In this document: positions 1 to 6,033 of the stretch, piece by piece
Layout of the letters: every line of letters starts with the position of its first letter
Numbering within the stretch: the first letter of the stretch is position 1
Assembly: GCA_900754715.1 (NCBI GenBank)
Contig: CAAEDX010000147.1
Coordinates: 1-7,517, forward strand
DNA: 7,517 nt
Direction of reading: 5' to 3'
Source: Erysipelotrichaceae bacterium
Lineage (GTDB): Bacteria > Bacillota_I > Bacilli_A > Erysipelotrichales > Erysipelotrichaceae
Translations under genes and position numbers: made by a program
The notes under the pieces: model-generated
What the model was told of the DNA's origin: nothing
What the model saw: only the letters and a program-made list of their open reading frames with translations
The model's database searches: none

Positions 1-106
1 CGGCTCCCTGATCAGGGAAGGGCTGACACCGCGGCTGCATTATCTCGACAATGTGGACGCACTGTATTTCAAGGAGGAATCACATGAAGAACAACAACAC
101 AAATGA
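1..106 (+). CDS. recU: Holliday junction resolvase RecU, C-terminal end only (partial)
   Basis: An open frame enters from the left edge (first full codon at 2) and stops with TGA at 104-106, giving 34 visible residues. They include PRLHYLDNVDALYF, which resembles the conserved end of Firmicute RecU, where a Pro-Arg-x-x-Tyr-Leu segment precedes a terminal Leu-Tyr-Phe. About ten extra residues (KEESHEEQQHK) follow and coincide with the start of the next gene. RecU is a dimeric, Mg-dependent endonuclease that resolves Holliday junctions during recombinational repair and chromosome segregation. None of its catalytic residues lie in this window. The assignment rests on the short tail plus position: recU directly precedes ponA in Bacillus and relatives, and the downstream gene here is a class A PBP that starts inside this frame. 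Confidence 0.72.
   Translation, partial: GSLIREGLTPRLHYLDNVDALYFKEESHEEQQHK
71..77 (+). promoter_or_regulatory. Shine-Dalgarno site that fixes the PBP start
   Basis: AAGGAGG lies six bases before ATG at 84-86. This supports a start at 84 rather than the in-frame ATG at 51. The site sits wholly inside the recU reading frame, so the PBP is probably translated from the recU transcript. Confidence 0.85.
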
Positions 107-2549
107 AACCGAAGCTTCCCCCAATAAAAAAGAAAAAAAGACGAGGCGTCATCTGGACGGCTGGAACAAAGCAGCCGTGCTCGTGCTGACCTTCGTGCTT
201 ACCGGCTGCGTCTGCGTATTTTCTTTGCTGGTAAACATCATCAGCGACGCGCCGGATTTCAATCCGCAGCAGCTGGTGGCCGGGACCAGCACCCACGTGT
301 ACGATCGGGACGGCAATCTGATCGCGGAGCTCGGCAGCGAGCATCGCGACAATATCGAATATGCGGATCTGCCGCAGGATCTGATCGACGCGTTTCTGTC
401 GATCGAGGATTCCCGTTTCTTCCAGCACAATGGCTTTGACCTGCCGCGTTTTATCAGCTCCGCGCTGAACAACCTATCCAGCGGTACGCTGTCTCAGGGC
501 GGCAGCACGCTGACCATGCAGCTGGTCGACAACACCTGGATCCGTCCGATGGAAGAAGAGGAGATCAACAGCGGCGGAACCATCTCTCGCTTTGAATCGA
601 TCCGTCATAAGATCCAGGAGATCTACCTGAGCCTGCTGACGGAACAGAGCATCGACAAGAAAGCGATCATCGTCAACTACCTGAATCTGATCTGGTTTGG
701 CAGCGACGGGGGCACTCGCGGCGTACAGAATGCCGCACAATATTATTTCGGCAAGGACGTCAATGACCTCAATCTTTCAGAGTGTGCCTTCCTCGCCGGT
801 GTTATCAACGCGCCGCTGACATATAACCCATATAACCTCAACGGCGACTCTACCAACCACTATGAAGCAGCGACCAACCGCCGCAATGAAACGCTGCGCA
901 TGATGTATCAGCACGGTTACATCAGCGAGGAAGAACGCGATCTGGCAATGAGCACCAACCTCTCTTATCAGCTGCAGCGCGGTGAATCATACAGCGGCGA
1001 TCCATATCAGAGCTATGTCGAGCAGGTCGTCAATGAGGTCAGAGAACTGACCGGTCAGGATCCCTACACGGTGCCGATGGACATCTATACCGGCATGGAC
1101 AGCGATGCCCAGCAGCTTGCATACAACATCAGCAACGGTGAGGTCTATTCTTTCCCGAACCAGTATTTCAACATCGGTCTGACCGTAATAGACAATGAGA
1201 GCGGAGAGATCGTCGCGATCGGTCCAGGACGGCAGTATGTGGGTGACTCCACCAGCCGCAACGCCGCCACTGAGCTGCAGCAGCCTGGCTCGACGATGAA
1301 GCCGATCCTCGATTATGCGCCGACCTTTGACCTGCTGGGCTGGTCGACCACGCATACGGTGGATGACCGTGCCGATGACTATTTCCACATCGGCCGTGAC
1401 TTGCAGAACTCCGATGGCCTGTATATGGGTGAGATCACCCTGGCAGACGCGCTCGGCCTTTCGCGCAACACGCCGGCCGCGGCCACTTTGCAGGAGCTGA
1501 TCGATTCCCAGGGCAGCAGCTACTGGGTACAGTATCTGAAGAACCTCGGCTTCTCTGACAGCGTGGCAGATGCCTTTGATATCCAGTACAGCATCGGCGG
1601 CGGAAACATGCGTGCTTCTACGGTCGAGATGGCCAGCGCCTATTCCATGATGGCCAACGGCGGAAGCCACATTGAGGCGCATTGTGTCCGGCGCGTGGTC
1701 GTCCGCGATACCAATGAGGTATTCCGCTCAGATCCGGAAACGAATCAGGTCGTCAGCGAAGGCGCCGCATACATGATCTCCAATCTGCTGGAGAAAGTCG
1801 TCAACGGCGGTTATTACACCTTCAACTATATCCTGGATGGCGATGGTTCTTATCCGGTCTATGGAAAATCCGGTACGACCGACTGGGGCGATTCAGGACT
1901 GCAGTATGGCATTCCTGAGACTGCCATGAAAGATGAATGGGCCATTGCCTACACAAGCGAATATTCGGTAGCCGTATGGACCGGCTATACCGACACCGGC
2001 ATCGAGAACGGCTATTACATCACACAAGATGTGCTGAATCAGGCAATCGCATCGCATTCCGCAAGGGCGATGCTCGATGAGATCAGTGAGAATCCGATCG
2101 ATATCGCCCGTCCGGACACTGTGGTCGAAAAGGCCAGCCGCGATGGCGGATATATCCTCTCAGAATACTACAACACTGAAGAGAGCCGGACGACTGGTCT
2201 GGAATCTCGCACGCGGGCGACCAGCGGATCCTCCTCTTCGAGCGATGATGAAGATCTCGATGCAAGATGCGCGGCCGATCCGACTTCTGACCCATCCTGC
2301 CCGGGCTATGAAGAAGCCATGGAGCAGCAGTCAGATCTCGAGACGCGCTGTGCCGCAGACCCGACCTCAGATCCTTCATGTCCAGGTTACGATGAGGCCA
2401 TCCAGCAACAGCAGCAACAAGAACAGGAGCGGGCAGCCTGTGATGCCCAGGGAGGTGTCTATATCAACGGAGAATGCATCCTATCCTCTTCCGGAGGCAA
2501 TGAGGATGATTCTTCCGACTCTGACACTGAAGATACCAGCTGGTGGTAA
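84..2549 (+). CDS. ponA: Class A penicillin-binding protein (bifunctional transglycosylase/transpeptidase) with cysteine-repeat tail
   Basis: An 821-residue membrane-anchored enzyme that polymerises lipid II into glycan strands and cross-links the peptides outside the membrane. A basic cytoplasmic N-terminus (to about residue 29) precedes one membrane segment (about 30-52). The GT51 transglycosylase domain follows (about 65-240), with EDSRFFQHNGFD at 108-119 (catalytic Glu108), GGSTLTMQLVDN at 139-150 and RHKIQEIYLSLLTE at 174-187. The transpeptidase domain (about 365-650) carries the SxxK motif STMK (nucleophile Ser403, Lys406), SxN as SRN at 460-462 and KSGTT at 595-599, so all catalytic motifs are intact. 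I see no PASTA repeats. From about residue 713 a Ser/Asp/Gln-rich, probably disordered tail carries six cysteines in three pairs (729/739, 756/766, 786/798). The gene overlaps recU by 23 nt and ends in terminators. The symbol follows the recU-ponA context; pbp1A would be an equal name. Confidence 0.95.
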   Translation: MKNNNTNETEASPNKKEKKTRRHLDGWNKAAVLVLTFVLTGCVCVFSLLVNIISDAPDFNPQQLVAGTSTHVYDRDGNLIAELGSEHRDNIEYADLPQDLIDAFLSIEDSRFFQHNGFDLPRFISSALNNLSSGTLSQGGSTLTMQLVDNTWIRPMEEEEINSGGTISRFESIRHKIQEIYLSLLTEQSIDKKAIIVNYLNLIWFGSDGGTRGVQNAAQYYFGKDVNDLNLSECAFLAGVINAPLTYNPYNLNGDSTNHYEAATNRRNETLRMMYQHGYISEEERDLAMSTNLSYQLQRGESYSGDPYQSYVEQVVNEVRELTGQDPYTVPMDIYTGMDSDAQQLAYNISNGEVYSFPNQYFNIGLTVIDNESGEIVAIGPGRQYVGDSTSRNAATELQQPGSTMKPILDYAPTFDLLGWSTTHTVDDRADDYFHIGRDLQNSDGLYMGEITLADALGLSRNTPAAATLQELIDSQGSSYWVQYLKNLGFSDSVADAFDIQYSIGGGNMRASTVEMASAYSMMANGGSHIEAHCVRRVVVRDTNEVFRSDPETNQVVSEGAAYMISNLLEKVVNGGYYTFNYILDGDGSYPVYGKSGTTDWGDSGLQYGIPETAMKDEWAIAYTSEYSVAVWTGYTDTGIENGYYITQDVLNQAIASHSARAMLDEISENPIDIARPDTVVEKASRDGGYILSEYYNTEESRTTGLESRTRATSGSSSSSDDEDLDARCAADPTSDPSCPGYEEAMEQQSDLETRCAADPTSDPSCPGYDEAIQQQQQQEQERAACDAQGGVYINGECILSSSGGNEDDSSDSDTEDTSWW
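2253..2414 (+). repeat. Two tandem 27-residue Cys repeats in the PBP tail
   Basis: Two coding repeats, 2253-2333 and 2334-2414, encode D-L-[DE]-[AT]-R-C-x9-C-P-G-Y-[DE]-E-A units. The 15 residues from Arg to Tyr are identical in both copies, yet 14 of those 15 codons differ by synonymous changes (only one CCG is shared). Nine residues separate the cysteines of each pair. A third pair, with eleven residues between cysteines, follows at 2439-2477 but does not share the repeat sequence. The repeats are extracytoplasmic if the PBP topology is normal. Confidence 0.9.
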
Positions 2550-2551
2550 TG

Positions 2552-2574
2552 AAGGGAGCCAAAGGCTCCCTTTT
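2552..2574 (+). terminator. Intrinsic terminator 1 after the PBP gene
   Basis: A nine-base stem (2552-2560 with 2564-2572) closes a three-base AAA loop and runs into TTTT at 2571-2574. It begins two bases after the PBP stop codon. On the minus strand the stem is not followed by a T run, so this hairpin works for the plus strand only. Confidence 0.8.
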
Positions 2575-2576
2575 AT

Positions 2577-2614
2577 AAAAGGATCCGCAAACGTGACGAT
2601 TGCGGATCTTTTTT
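2577..2614. terminator. Bidirectional terminator 2 between PBP and nth
   Basis: Stem GATCCGCAA at 2582-2590 pairs with TTGCGGATC at 2600-2608 around a nine-base loop. TTTTTT (2609-2614) follows on the plus strand. On the minus strand the stem is followed by C and TTTT (complement of 2577-2581). It ends three bases before the nth stop codon, so it can end both the PBP and the nth transcripts. Confidence 0.8.
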
Positions 2615-2616
2615 GG

Positions 2617-3255
2617 TCAGTCTGTTTCGATCTTCTGTCTGCGGCAGATCGAAGTAAACGGGCATATCCCACATTTAGGCGTTCGCGCCATGCACAGATA
2701 ACGCCCGAAAAAGATAAACAGATGATGACCTTTATTCCATCGTTCCCGCGGCAGCTTGCGCTTCAGCTTTTCCTCGACCTTGCGGACATCATCTTGCGGC
2801 TTGGCCAGGCCCAGACGCTTAGATACACGTTCTACATGCGTATCCACCGCAAAGCTGGGGATATCGAAGCAGACGCTGCGCACGACATTGGCAGTCTTGC
2901 GGCCGACTCCGGCCAGAGACATCAGCTCCTTATATGTGCTGGGAACGACGCCGTCAAAGCGTTCTACCAGCGCAGCGCTCAAGGCATGGAGCGAACGAGC
3001 CTTGTTGCGGTAAAGTCCGATGCTGCGGATATACGTGCCGATCTCTTCCGCATCGGCCACGGCCATGGCCTGCGGCGTCGGAAAGCGCGCGAACAGTGCC
3101 GGCGTAACTCGGTTGACGGACGCGTCTGTCGTCTGCGCGCTGAGCACGACAGCCACGAGCAGCTCAAACGCGTTGCGATGATCAAGCTCGCAATGTGCGT
3201 CAGGAAACAGTTCCTCCATCTTATCCAGGATCTCTTCAGGCGCCATATGGTTCAT
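2617..3255 (-). CDS. nth: Endonuclease III (DNA glycosylase/AP lyase)
   Basis: A 212-residue base-excision-repair enzyme that removes oxidised pyrimidines and cleaves the abasic site by beta-elimination. The helix-hairpin-helix segment LAGVGRKTANVV contains the lyase Lys120, and VDTHV supplies the catalytic Asp138; both fall at the same numbers as in E. coli Nth (211 residues). Near the C-terminus C-x6-C-x2-C-x5-C (Cys188, 195, 198, 204) is the complete [4Fe-4S] ligand set. I chose ATG at 3255 because GAGGAGGG (3262-3269) lies six bases upstream and the codon overlaps the dnaD stop as ATGA. A longer frame opens at 3303 but would lie well inside dnaD and lacks this ribosome site. It is the last gene of the ypmB-dnaD-nth operon and is convergent with the PBP gene. 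The dnaD-nth pairing is standard in Firmicutes. Confidence 0.96.
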   Translation of the reverse strand: MNHMAPEEILDKMEELFPDAHCELDHRNAFELLVAVVLSAQTTDASVNRVTPALFARFPTPQAMAVADAEEIGTYIRSIGLYRNKARSLHALSAALVERFDGVVPSTYKELMSLAGVGRKTANVVRSVCFDIPSFAVDTHVERVSKRLGLAKPQDDVRKVEEKLKRKLPRERWNKGHHLFIFFGRYLCMARTPKCGICPFTSICRRQKIETD

Positions 3256-3794
3256 CGTTTGCCCTCCTCGTACTCTTCCGGTGTCAGTCCCTTGCGTTTC
3301 CATTCAGCCAGGATCCGCTCGATATAATCCAGGCTGCGCTTTTCATATACGCCTGCTTCATACAGCGCGTACAAGATCATCTGCTGGTCATAGACATCCA
3401 TCCACGATGACAGCCGCTGCATCTCGCTGGAGCTCAGCGGACGGGCAAACTCTGTCTCAAATTCATCAAAGAGCGACAGATTTTGGATGCTGGCGGCAAT
3501 ATTCTCCTGCGCGGAAAAAACGCCGCTGATGTCAAAGATCAGGTTACCTTCCCGAAACTCGATCTTCAGATAGCCTTTGGCGCTCAGCGAAGAAAACAGC
3601 TCATCAACGGCGTCAGCGTCTATCCCGATCTTCTGTGCGATCAATTCATGGCTGATGAGCTGGCGCTGTTCATTATAATAATCGATCAGCAGCAAGGTCA
3701 GGGTCTCCTCCGCGCTCATGTTCAGGTGGTCCAGCTCGCCGAGGATCCATGTCCTGCGGTCCAGGTAAGGCGCGCTCCACTTCAGTTCACTCAT
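3252..3794 (-). CDS. dnaD: DnaD-family replication initiation/restart protein
   Basis: A 180-residue protein related to Bacillus DnaD, a primosome component that helps load the replicative helicase at the origin and at stalled forks. The N-terminal half (about 1-90) fits the winged-helix oligomerisation domain. The C-terminal domain begins near residue 111 with FETEFARPLSSSEMQRL and contains the conserved YIERILAEWKRKGL (157-170), the YxxxILxxW signature of the DnaD/DnaB_2 fold. It stops soon after that motif, so the C-terminal extension of B. subtilis DnaD (about 230 residues) is short or absent. ATG at 3794 overlaps the end of the ypmB-like gene by 8 nt, with AGGGAAG at 3804-3810 as ribosome site. 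The ATGA junction with nth suggests translational coupling. Confidence 0.92.
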   Translation of the reverse strand: MSELKWSAPYLDRRTWILGELDHLNMSAEETLTLLLIDYYNEQRQLISHELIAQKIGIDADAVDELFSSLSAKGYLKIEFREGNLIFDISGVFSAQENIAASIQNLSLFDEFETEFARPLSSSEMQRLSSWMDVYDQQMILYALYEAGVYEKRSLDYIERILAEWKRKGLTPEEYEEGKR

Positions 3795-4251
3795 CCGCGC
3801 TCACTTCCCTTTCATCTACTTGTTCCAATGTATCGTAATCCAGCAGCAGTGTCGTATTGCCGCTTTCCAGCACATAGACCGGATTATCGTAGCCATAGCC
3901 AAGGGTCACGCTTTCCGCGCTCAATCCGAGCTGCTCAGCGGCAGCGCGAGCAGCGTCATCATCTCTTGTCCCTTTAGCGCGGGTCGTGATGACCTGGCCT
4001 TCCGTATTGAACCAGTAATAGTTCTGGTTATCCTCTCCGCTGTATGTCACATAGCGAAACACATGCCTGTGCAAGTTGCCGACCGCGTCATGCTGTGATG
4101 TGATCGCCGCTTCTTCTTGTGCCAGCCTGACCTCGTATGCTCTGGCCGGCCCGCTTACGAACAACGCCCACAAAGACGCGATCACGATGAGGAGCAGCAA
4201 TGCCAGAAAGACGGTCAGGCAGATGCTGCGGCCATTGATCTTCTGTTTCAT
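3787..4251 (-). CDS. ypmB: Membrane-anchored YpmB-like protein (DUF5590/PepSY-like)
   Basis: A 154-residue protein of unknown biochemical role. A short basic N-terminus leads into one hydrophobic segment (about 10-33), with no signal peptidase or lipobox site evident, so the rest is predicted outside the cell and tethered. After a helical stretch (about 38-60), the segment from FRYVTYSGEDNQNYYWF to LLLDYDTLEQV fits the two short alpha/beta units of YpmB, including a final 'leucine-rich strand then tyrosine-aspartate' pattern seen in PepSY-type domains. Resemblance is by pattern and by position: ypmB lies upstream of dnaD in Bacillus, where aspB and asnS intervene. ATG at 4251 is preceded by AAGGAGG (4261-4267, nine bases away). 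The earlier ATG at 4290 lies upstream of the probable -10 box and is rejected. It is the first gene of the ypmB-dnaD-nth operon. Confidence 0.78.
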   Translation of the reverse strand: MKQKINGRSICLTVFLALLLLIVIASLWALFVSGPARAYEVRLAQEEAAITSQHDAVGNLHRHVFRYVTYSGEDNQNYYWFNTEGQVITTRAKGTRDDDAARAAAEQLGLSAESVTLGYGYDNPVYVLESGNTTLLLDYDTLEQVDEREVSADE

Positions 4252-4260
4252 CTTCACCAG

Positions 4261-4267
4261 CCTCCTT
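4261..4267 (-). promoter_or_regulatory. Shine-Dalgarno site that fixes the ypmB-like start
   Basis: On the minus strand AAGGAGG is read nine bases before ATG at 4251. It decides between this start and the ATG at 4290, which has no ribosome site. Confidence 0.8.
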
Positions 4268-4281
4268 GTTTCATGACCCTT

Positions 4282-4310
4282 ATTATACATGATTTCATCA
4301 TGAAAAAAAA
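4282..4310 (-). promoter_or_regulatory. Probable promoter of the ypmB-dnaD-nth operon
   Basis: A perfect TATAAT -10 box is read on the minus strand at 4287-4282. A start of transcription near 4275 would leave a leader of about 25 nt that holds only the ribosome site. At 17-bp spacing the -35 position (4310-4305) is the T run of the mtnN terminator, a poor match to TTGACA. The promoter is therefore either weak or helped by an activator, and the -10 box carries most of the evidence. Confidence 0.6.
4288..4302. promoter_or_regulatory. 15-bp inverted repeat within the promoter spacer
   Basis: CATGAT and ATCATG form six-base arms around TTC. The element touches the -10 box and fills most of the spacer of the ypmB promoter. 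It could be an operator, but it is short and AT-rich and may be chance. Confidence 0.3.
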
Positions 4311-4335
4311 GGCTCCTTCACTGGCTGAGCCTTTT
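4303..4335 (-). terminator. Intrinsic terminator of the yqeH-to-mtnN operon
   Basis: On the minus strand AAAAGGCTC (4335-4327) pairs with GAGCCTTTT (4315-4307) around an eleven-base loop and runs into eight T (4310-4303). The 5' arm lies in the final codons of mtnN and the stop codon lies in the loop, so the terminator is nested in the gene. It separates the long upstream operon from ypmB. Confidence 0.85.
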
Positions 4336-5004
4336 GATGAAGCTGCTGCACAGCGCCGCGCTGCGCCGGCTGGCTGCTTCCTTATAATCTTCGAAGGTCA
4401 TGGCGTTTCCCTGTTTCACCGCTACATCAGAAAGAGAGCGCAGCACGACGAATGGCACGCCATAATGCGCGCATACCTGCGCCACGCTGCCTGCTTCCAT
4501 CTCCGCGCAGACCGCGTCAGGATAGCGTGCGCGCAAGGCTTCGACAGCCGCGCTGCCGCTGATGAAACGATCGCCGCTGGCGATCAGGCCATGATGGACA
4601 CGCAGCCCGAGCTCCTGAGCTGCCTGCGTGGCAAGCTGCTGCAGCCGCGCGTCTGCCTTGAACCACAGTCCGATCCCGGCATCTCCGTCGATGGGGCTCG
4701 TATCGTAGTCATGCTGGACGACCGCGGTGCTGATGACGAGATCAAGCACTTCCTCATTCTCCAGGATGCCTCCGGCCGTTCCGATATTGATGACCGTGTC
4801 CACTTTGCCTGAGCGTTCCATGGCGATCGTCAAGCTCATGGCACAGCTTCCTTTGCCGACGCCGCTTTTCATCACAGTGCATGCTGTTCCTTCCAGCTGC
4901 CCTTCATAAAGGCATATGCCGGAATGCGTGCATTCGTGCACCATCTCCATGCGCTCAACGATGGCCTTTACTTCTTCATCCATTGCTGCCACGATCAGAT
5001 TCAT
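4318..5004 (-). CDS. mtnN: 5'-methylthioadenosine/S-adenosylhomocysteine nucleosidase
   Basis: A 228-residue cytoplasmic hydrolase that splits adenine from methylthioadenosine, S-adenosylhomocysteine and usually 5'-deoxyadenosine. It relieves product inhibition of methyltransferases and feeds methionine salvage and S-ribosylhomocysteine formation. The family's catalytic set is present: Glu11 in MDEEV, the SGVGK loop (47-51), NIGTAGG (73-79), GDRFISG (144-150), the purine/ribose-binding AEMEA (Met169, Glu170) and RSLSDVA with the general acid Asp193. Length matches the family (about 230). ATG at 5004 overlaps the stop of the methyltransferase gene as ATGA, with AAGGAG five bases upstream. It is the last gene of the operon. 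Placement directly behind a SAM-dependent methyltransferase suggests immediate removal of its SAH product, which is inference. mtnN is not part of the usual yqe cluster of Bacillus. Confidence 0.95.
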   Translation of the reverse strand: MNLIVAAMDEEVKAIVERMEMVHECTHSGICLYEGQLEGTACTVMKSGVGKGSCAMSLTIAMERSGKVDTVINIGTAGGILENEEVLDLVISTAVVQHDYDTSPIDGDAGIGLWFKADARLQQLATQAAQELGLRVHHGLIASGDRFISGSAAVEALRARYPDAVCAEMEAGSVAQVCAHYGVPFVVLRSLSDVAVKQGNAMTFEDYKEAASRRSAALCSSFIKRLSQ

Positions 5005-5705
5005 GCGTTCTCCTTCCTGCAGACATAAAACTGCTTTTCGCCTTCCGTGATGCCTTCACGGGTAAAGTCGGTGAATACTTGCACAGCAAACCCGCATGCC
5101 TGCAGCTGTGCCATGATCCACTCCGGATCATAGACCCGCTGGATATGCTGTTCCAGGGCCGGACGGCCATCTTCATCATAGAACGCGAAAGTCTGGTAGA
5201 TGCAGTCATCCTCGCTTTCGATCGTCCATTGATACTCGTGATCACCTACCCTGCCTGCTTCATTGTATTCTTCCGCGAATTCTTTCAGGCGGTCCTGGCT
5301 GTGCATATCGACGATGAACACGCCATGCTCGCGAAGATGTGCATACACGCTGCGGAAGAAGCTGCTCACCTCCGCTTCTTCCAGCAAATAGTTGAAGCTG
5401 TCGCAGAGACAAAGGATGCCATCATAAGCTCCGCCTTGCAGCTGCCGCATATCCATGACGCGCCAATCCACCATCGCTGCGTCGAGCTTTGCTTTCGCTG
5501 CCCTGATCATGGCCGGACTGATGTCGCTGGCATGCATGTGATATCCTTTTTGGGCCAGCGCGATGGTGATCTCGCCGCTGCCGCATGCCACTTCCATGAT
5601 CTCATTGCCCTGCATATGCCGCTGGATCAGCGCGACCCATGCGGCTGTCGCCTCATCATCCTTGACCAGGGCGTCATAATAAGACGCCAGCACATCATAG
5701 ATCAT
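5001..5705 (-). CDS. yqeM: YqeM-like class I SAM-dependent methyltransferase
   Basis: A 234-residue soluble protein with a Rossmann-type methyltransferase fold. Motif I is IMEVACGSGEITIALA (36-51), the glycine-rich S-adenosylmethionine loop. ASDISPAMI (59-67) supplies the acidic residue (Asp61) expected to hold the ribose hydroxyls, and VMDMRQL (83-89) is the next SAM-pocket strand. LCLCDSFNYLLEE (98-110) is the motif IV/post-I region typical of the YqeM group. HLREHGVFIVDMHS is the motif VI region. The substrate is unknown; membership of the conserved yqeH-yhbY-nadD-yqeK-rsfS-yqeM cluster suggests a link to ribosome or tRNA metabolism but does not prove it. The gene overlaps rsfS by 11 nt and has only a weak ribosome site (GGTGA at 5712-5716), so translation probably depends on coupling. 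Its stop overlaps the mtnN start. Confidence 0.88.
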   Translation of the reverse strand: MIYDVLASYYDALVKDDEATAAWVALIQRHMQGNEIMEVACGSGEITIALAQKGYHMHASDISPAMIRAAKAKLDAAMVDWRVMDMRQLQGGAYDGILCLCDSFNYLLEEAEVSSFFRSVYAHLREHGVFIVDMHSQDRLKEFAEEYNEAGRVGDHEYQWTIESEDDCIYQTFAFYDEDGRPALEQHIQRVYDPEWIMAQLQACGFAVQVFTDFTREGITEGEKQFYVCRKENA

Positions 5706-6033
5706 AGCGGGTCACCGGCAGATCCGCATACAGCTTCTCCAGGCCATATACGCTTCGTTCCTGATGTTCAAAGATATGTACGATGATATCAGAAGCATCC
5801 AGCAGGATCCAGCGGCTCTGCCGTCCGCCCTCGACATGGTCCACCCGCATGCCGTGCTCTTCCAGCCTGTCCTTGACGTTGTCGGCAAGCGCAAAAGTCT
5901 GCCGCTGATTGGACGCGCTGGCGATGACAACTTCATCTACCGCAGGATTGAGAGAAGAATACGCATAGACAAGGATGTCCTCTCCCTTCTTTTCACTGAT
6001 CGCCTTCAATATGATTTCCAGTTTTTCTTTCAT
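5695..6033 (-). CDS. rsfS: Ribosomal silencing factor RsfS
   Basis: A 112-residue protein of the RsfS/Iojap (DUF143) family. These proteins bind ribosomal protein uL14 on the 50S subunit and block joining with 30S, lowering translation in poor conditions. The family signature fills the C-terminal half: WILLDASDIIVHIFEH (75-90), then ERSVYGLEKLYADL, matching the usual 'D-x-x-D-hydrophobic-H-x-F' and 'R-x-x-Y-x-LE-x-LW/Y' blocks. The length is normal for the family (about 105-120). I chose ATG at 6033 because it forms ATGA with the stop of the nadD-yqeK gene and has AAGGAG at 6045-6050. The frame continues upstream to 6114, but that extension lies within nadD-yqeK and has no family resemblance. 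Confidence 0.95.
   Translation of the reverse strand: MKEKLEIILKAISEKKGEDILVYAYSSLNPAVDEVVIASASNQRQTFALADNVKDRLEEHGMRVDHVEGGRQSRWILLDASDIIVHIFEHQERSVYGLEKLYADLPVTRYDL

Noticed and set aside
51..83. An upstream in-frame ATG for the PBP at 51
   Set aside because: It lacks a ribosome site and would overlap recU further, while ATG 84 has AAGGAGG at ideal spacing.
987..1682. A 231-codon minus-strand open frame inside the PBP gene
   Set aside because: It lies opposite the transpeptidase domain with intact catalytic motifs; the composition is typical of an antisense shadow.
2403..2420. A glutamine run (CAG/CAA) in the PBP tail as a possible slippage or phase-variation tract
   Set aside because: The codons alternate between CAG and CAA and the run is short, so it is not a uniform microsatellite likely to change length.
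2077..3327. A 416-codon plus-strand open frame spanning the PBP end, the terminators and the antisense of nth
   Set aside because: It runs through two terminator hairpins and opposite a fully conserved nth gene, has no family motif, and reads as Arg/Ser-rich shadow sequence.
4881..5786. A 301-codon plus-strand open frame opposite mtnN, yqeM and rsfS
   Set aside because: It crosses three recognisable genes on the other strand and shows no domain; the His/Arg/Ile-rich content is that of a reverse-complement shadow.
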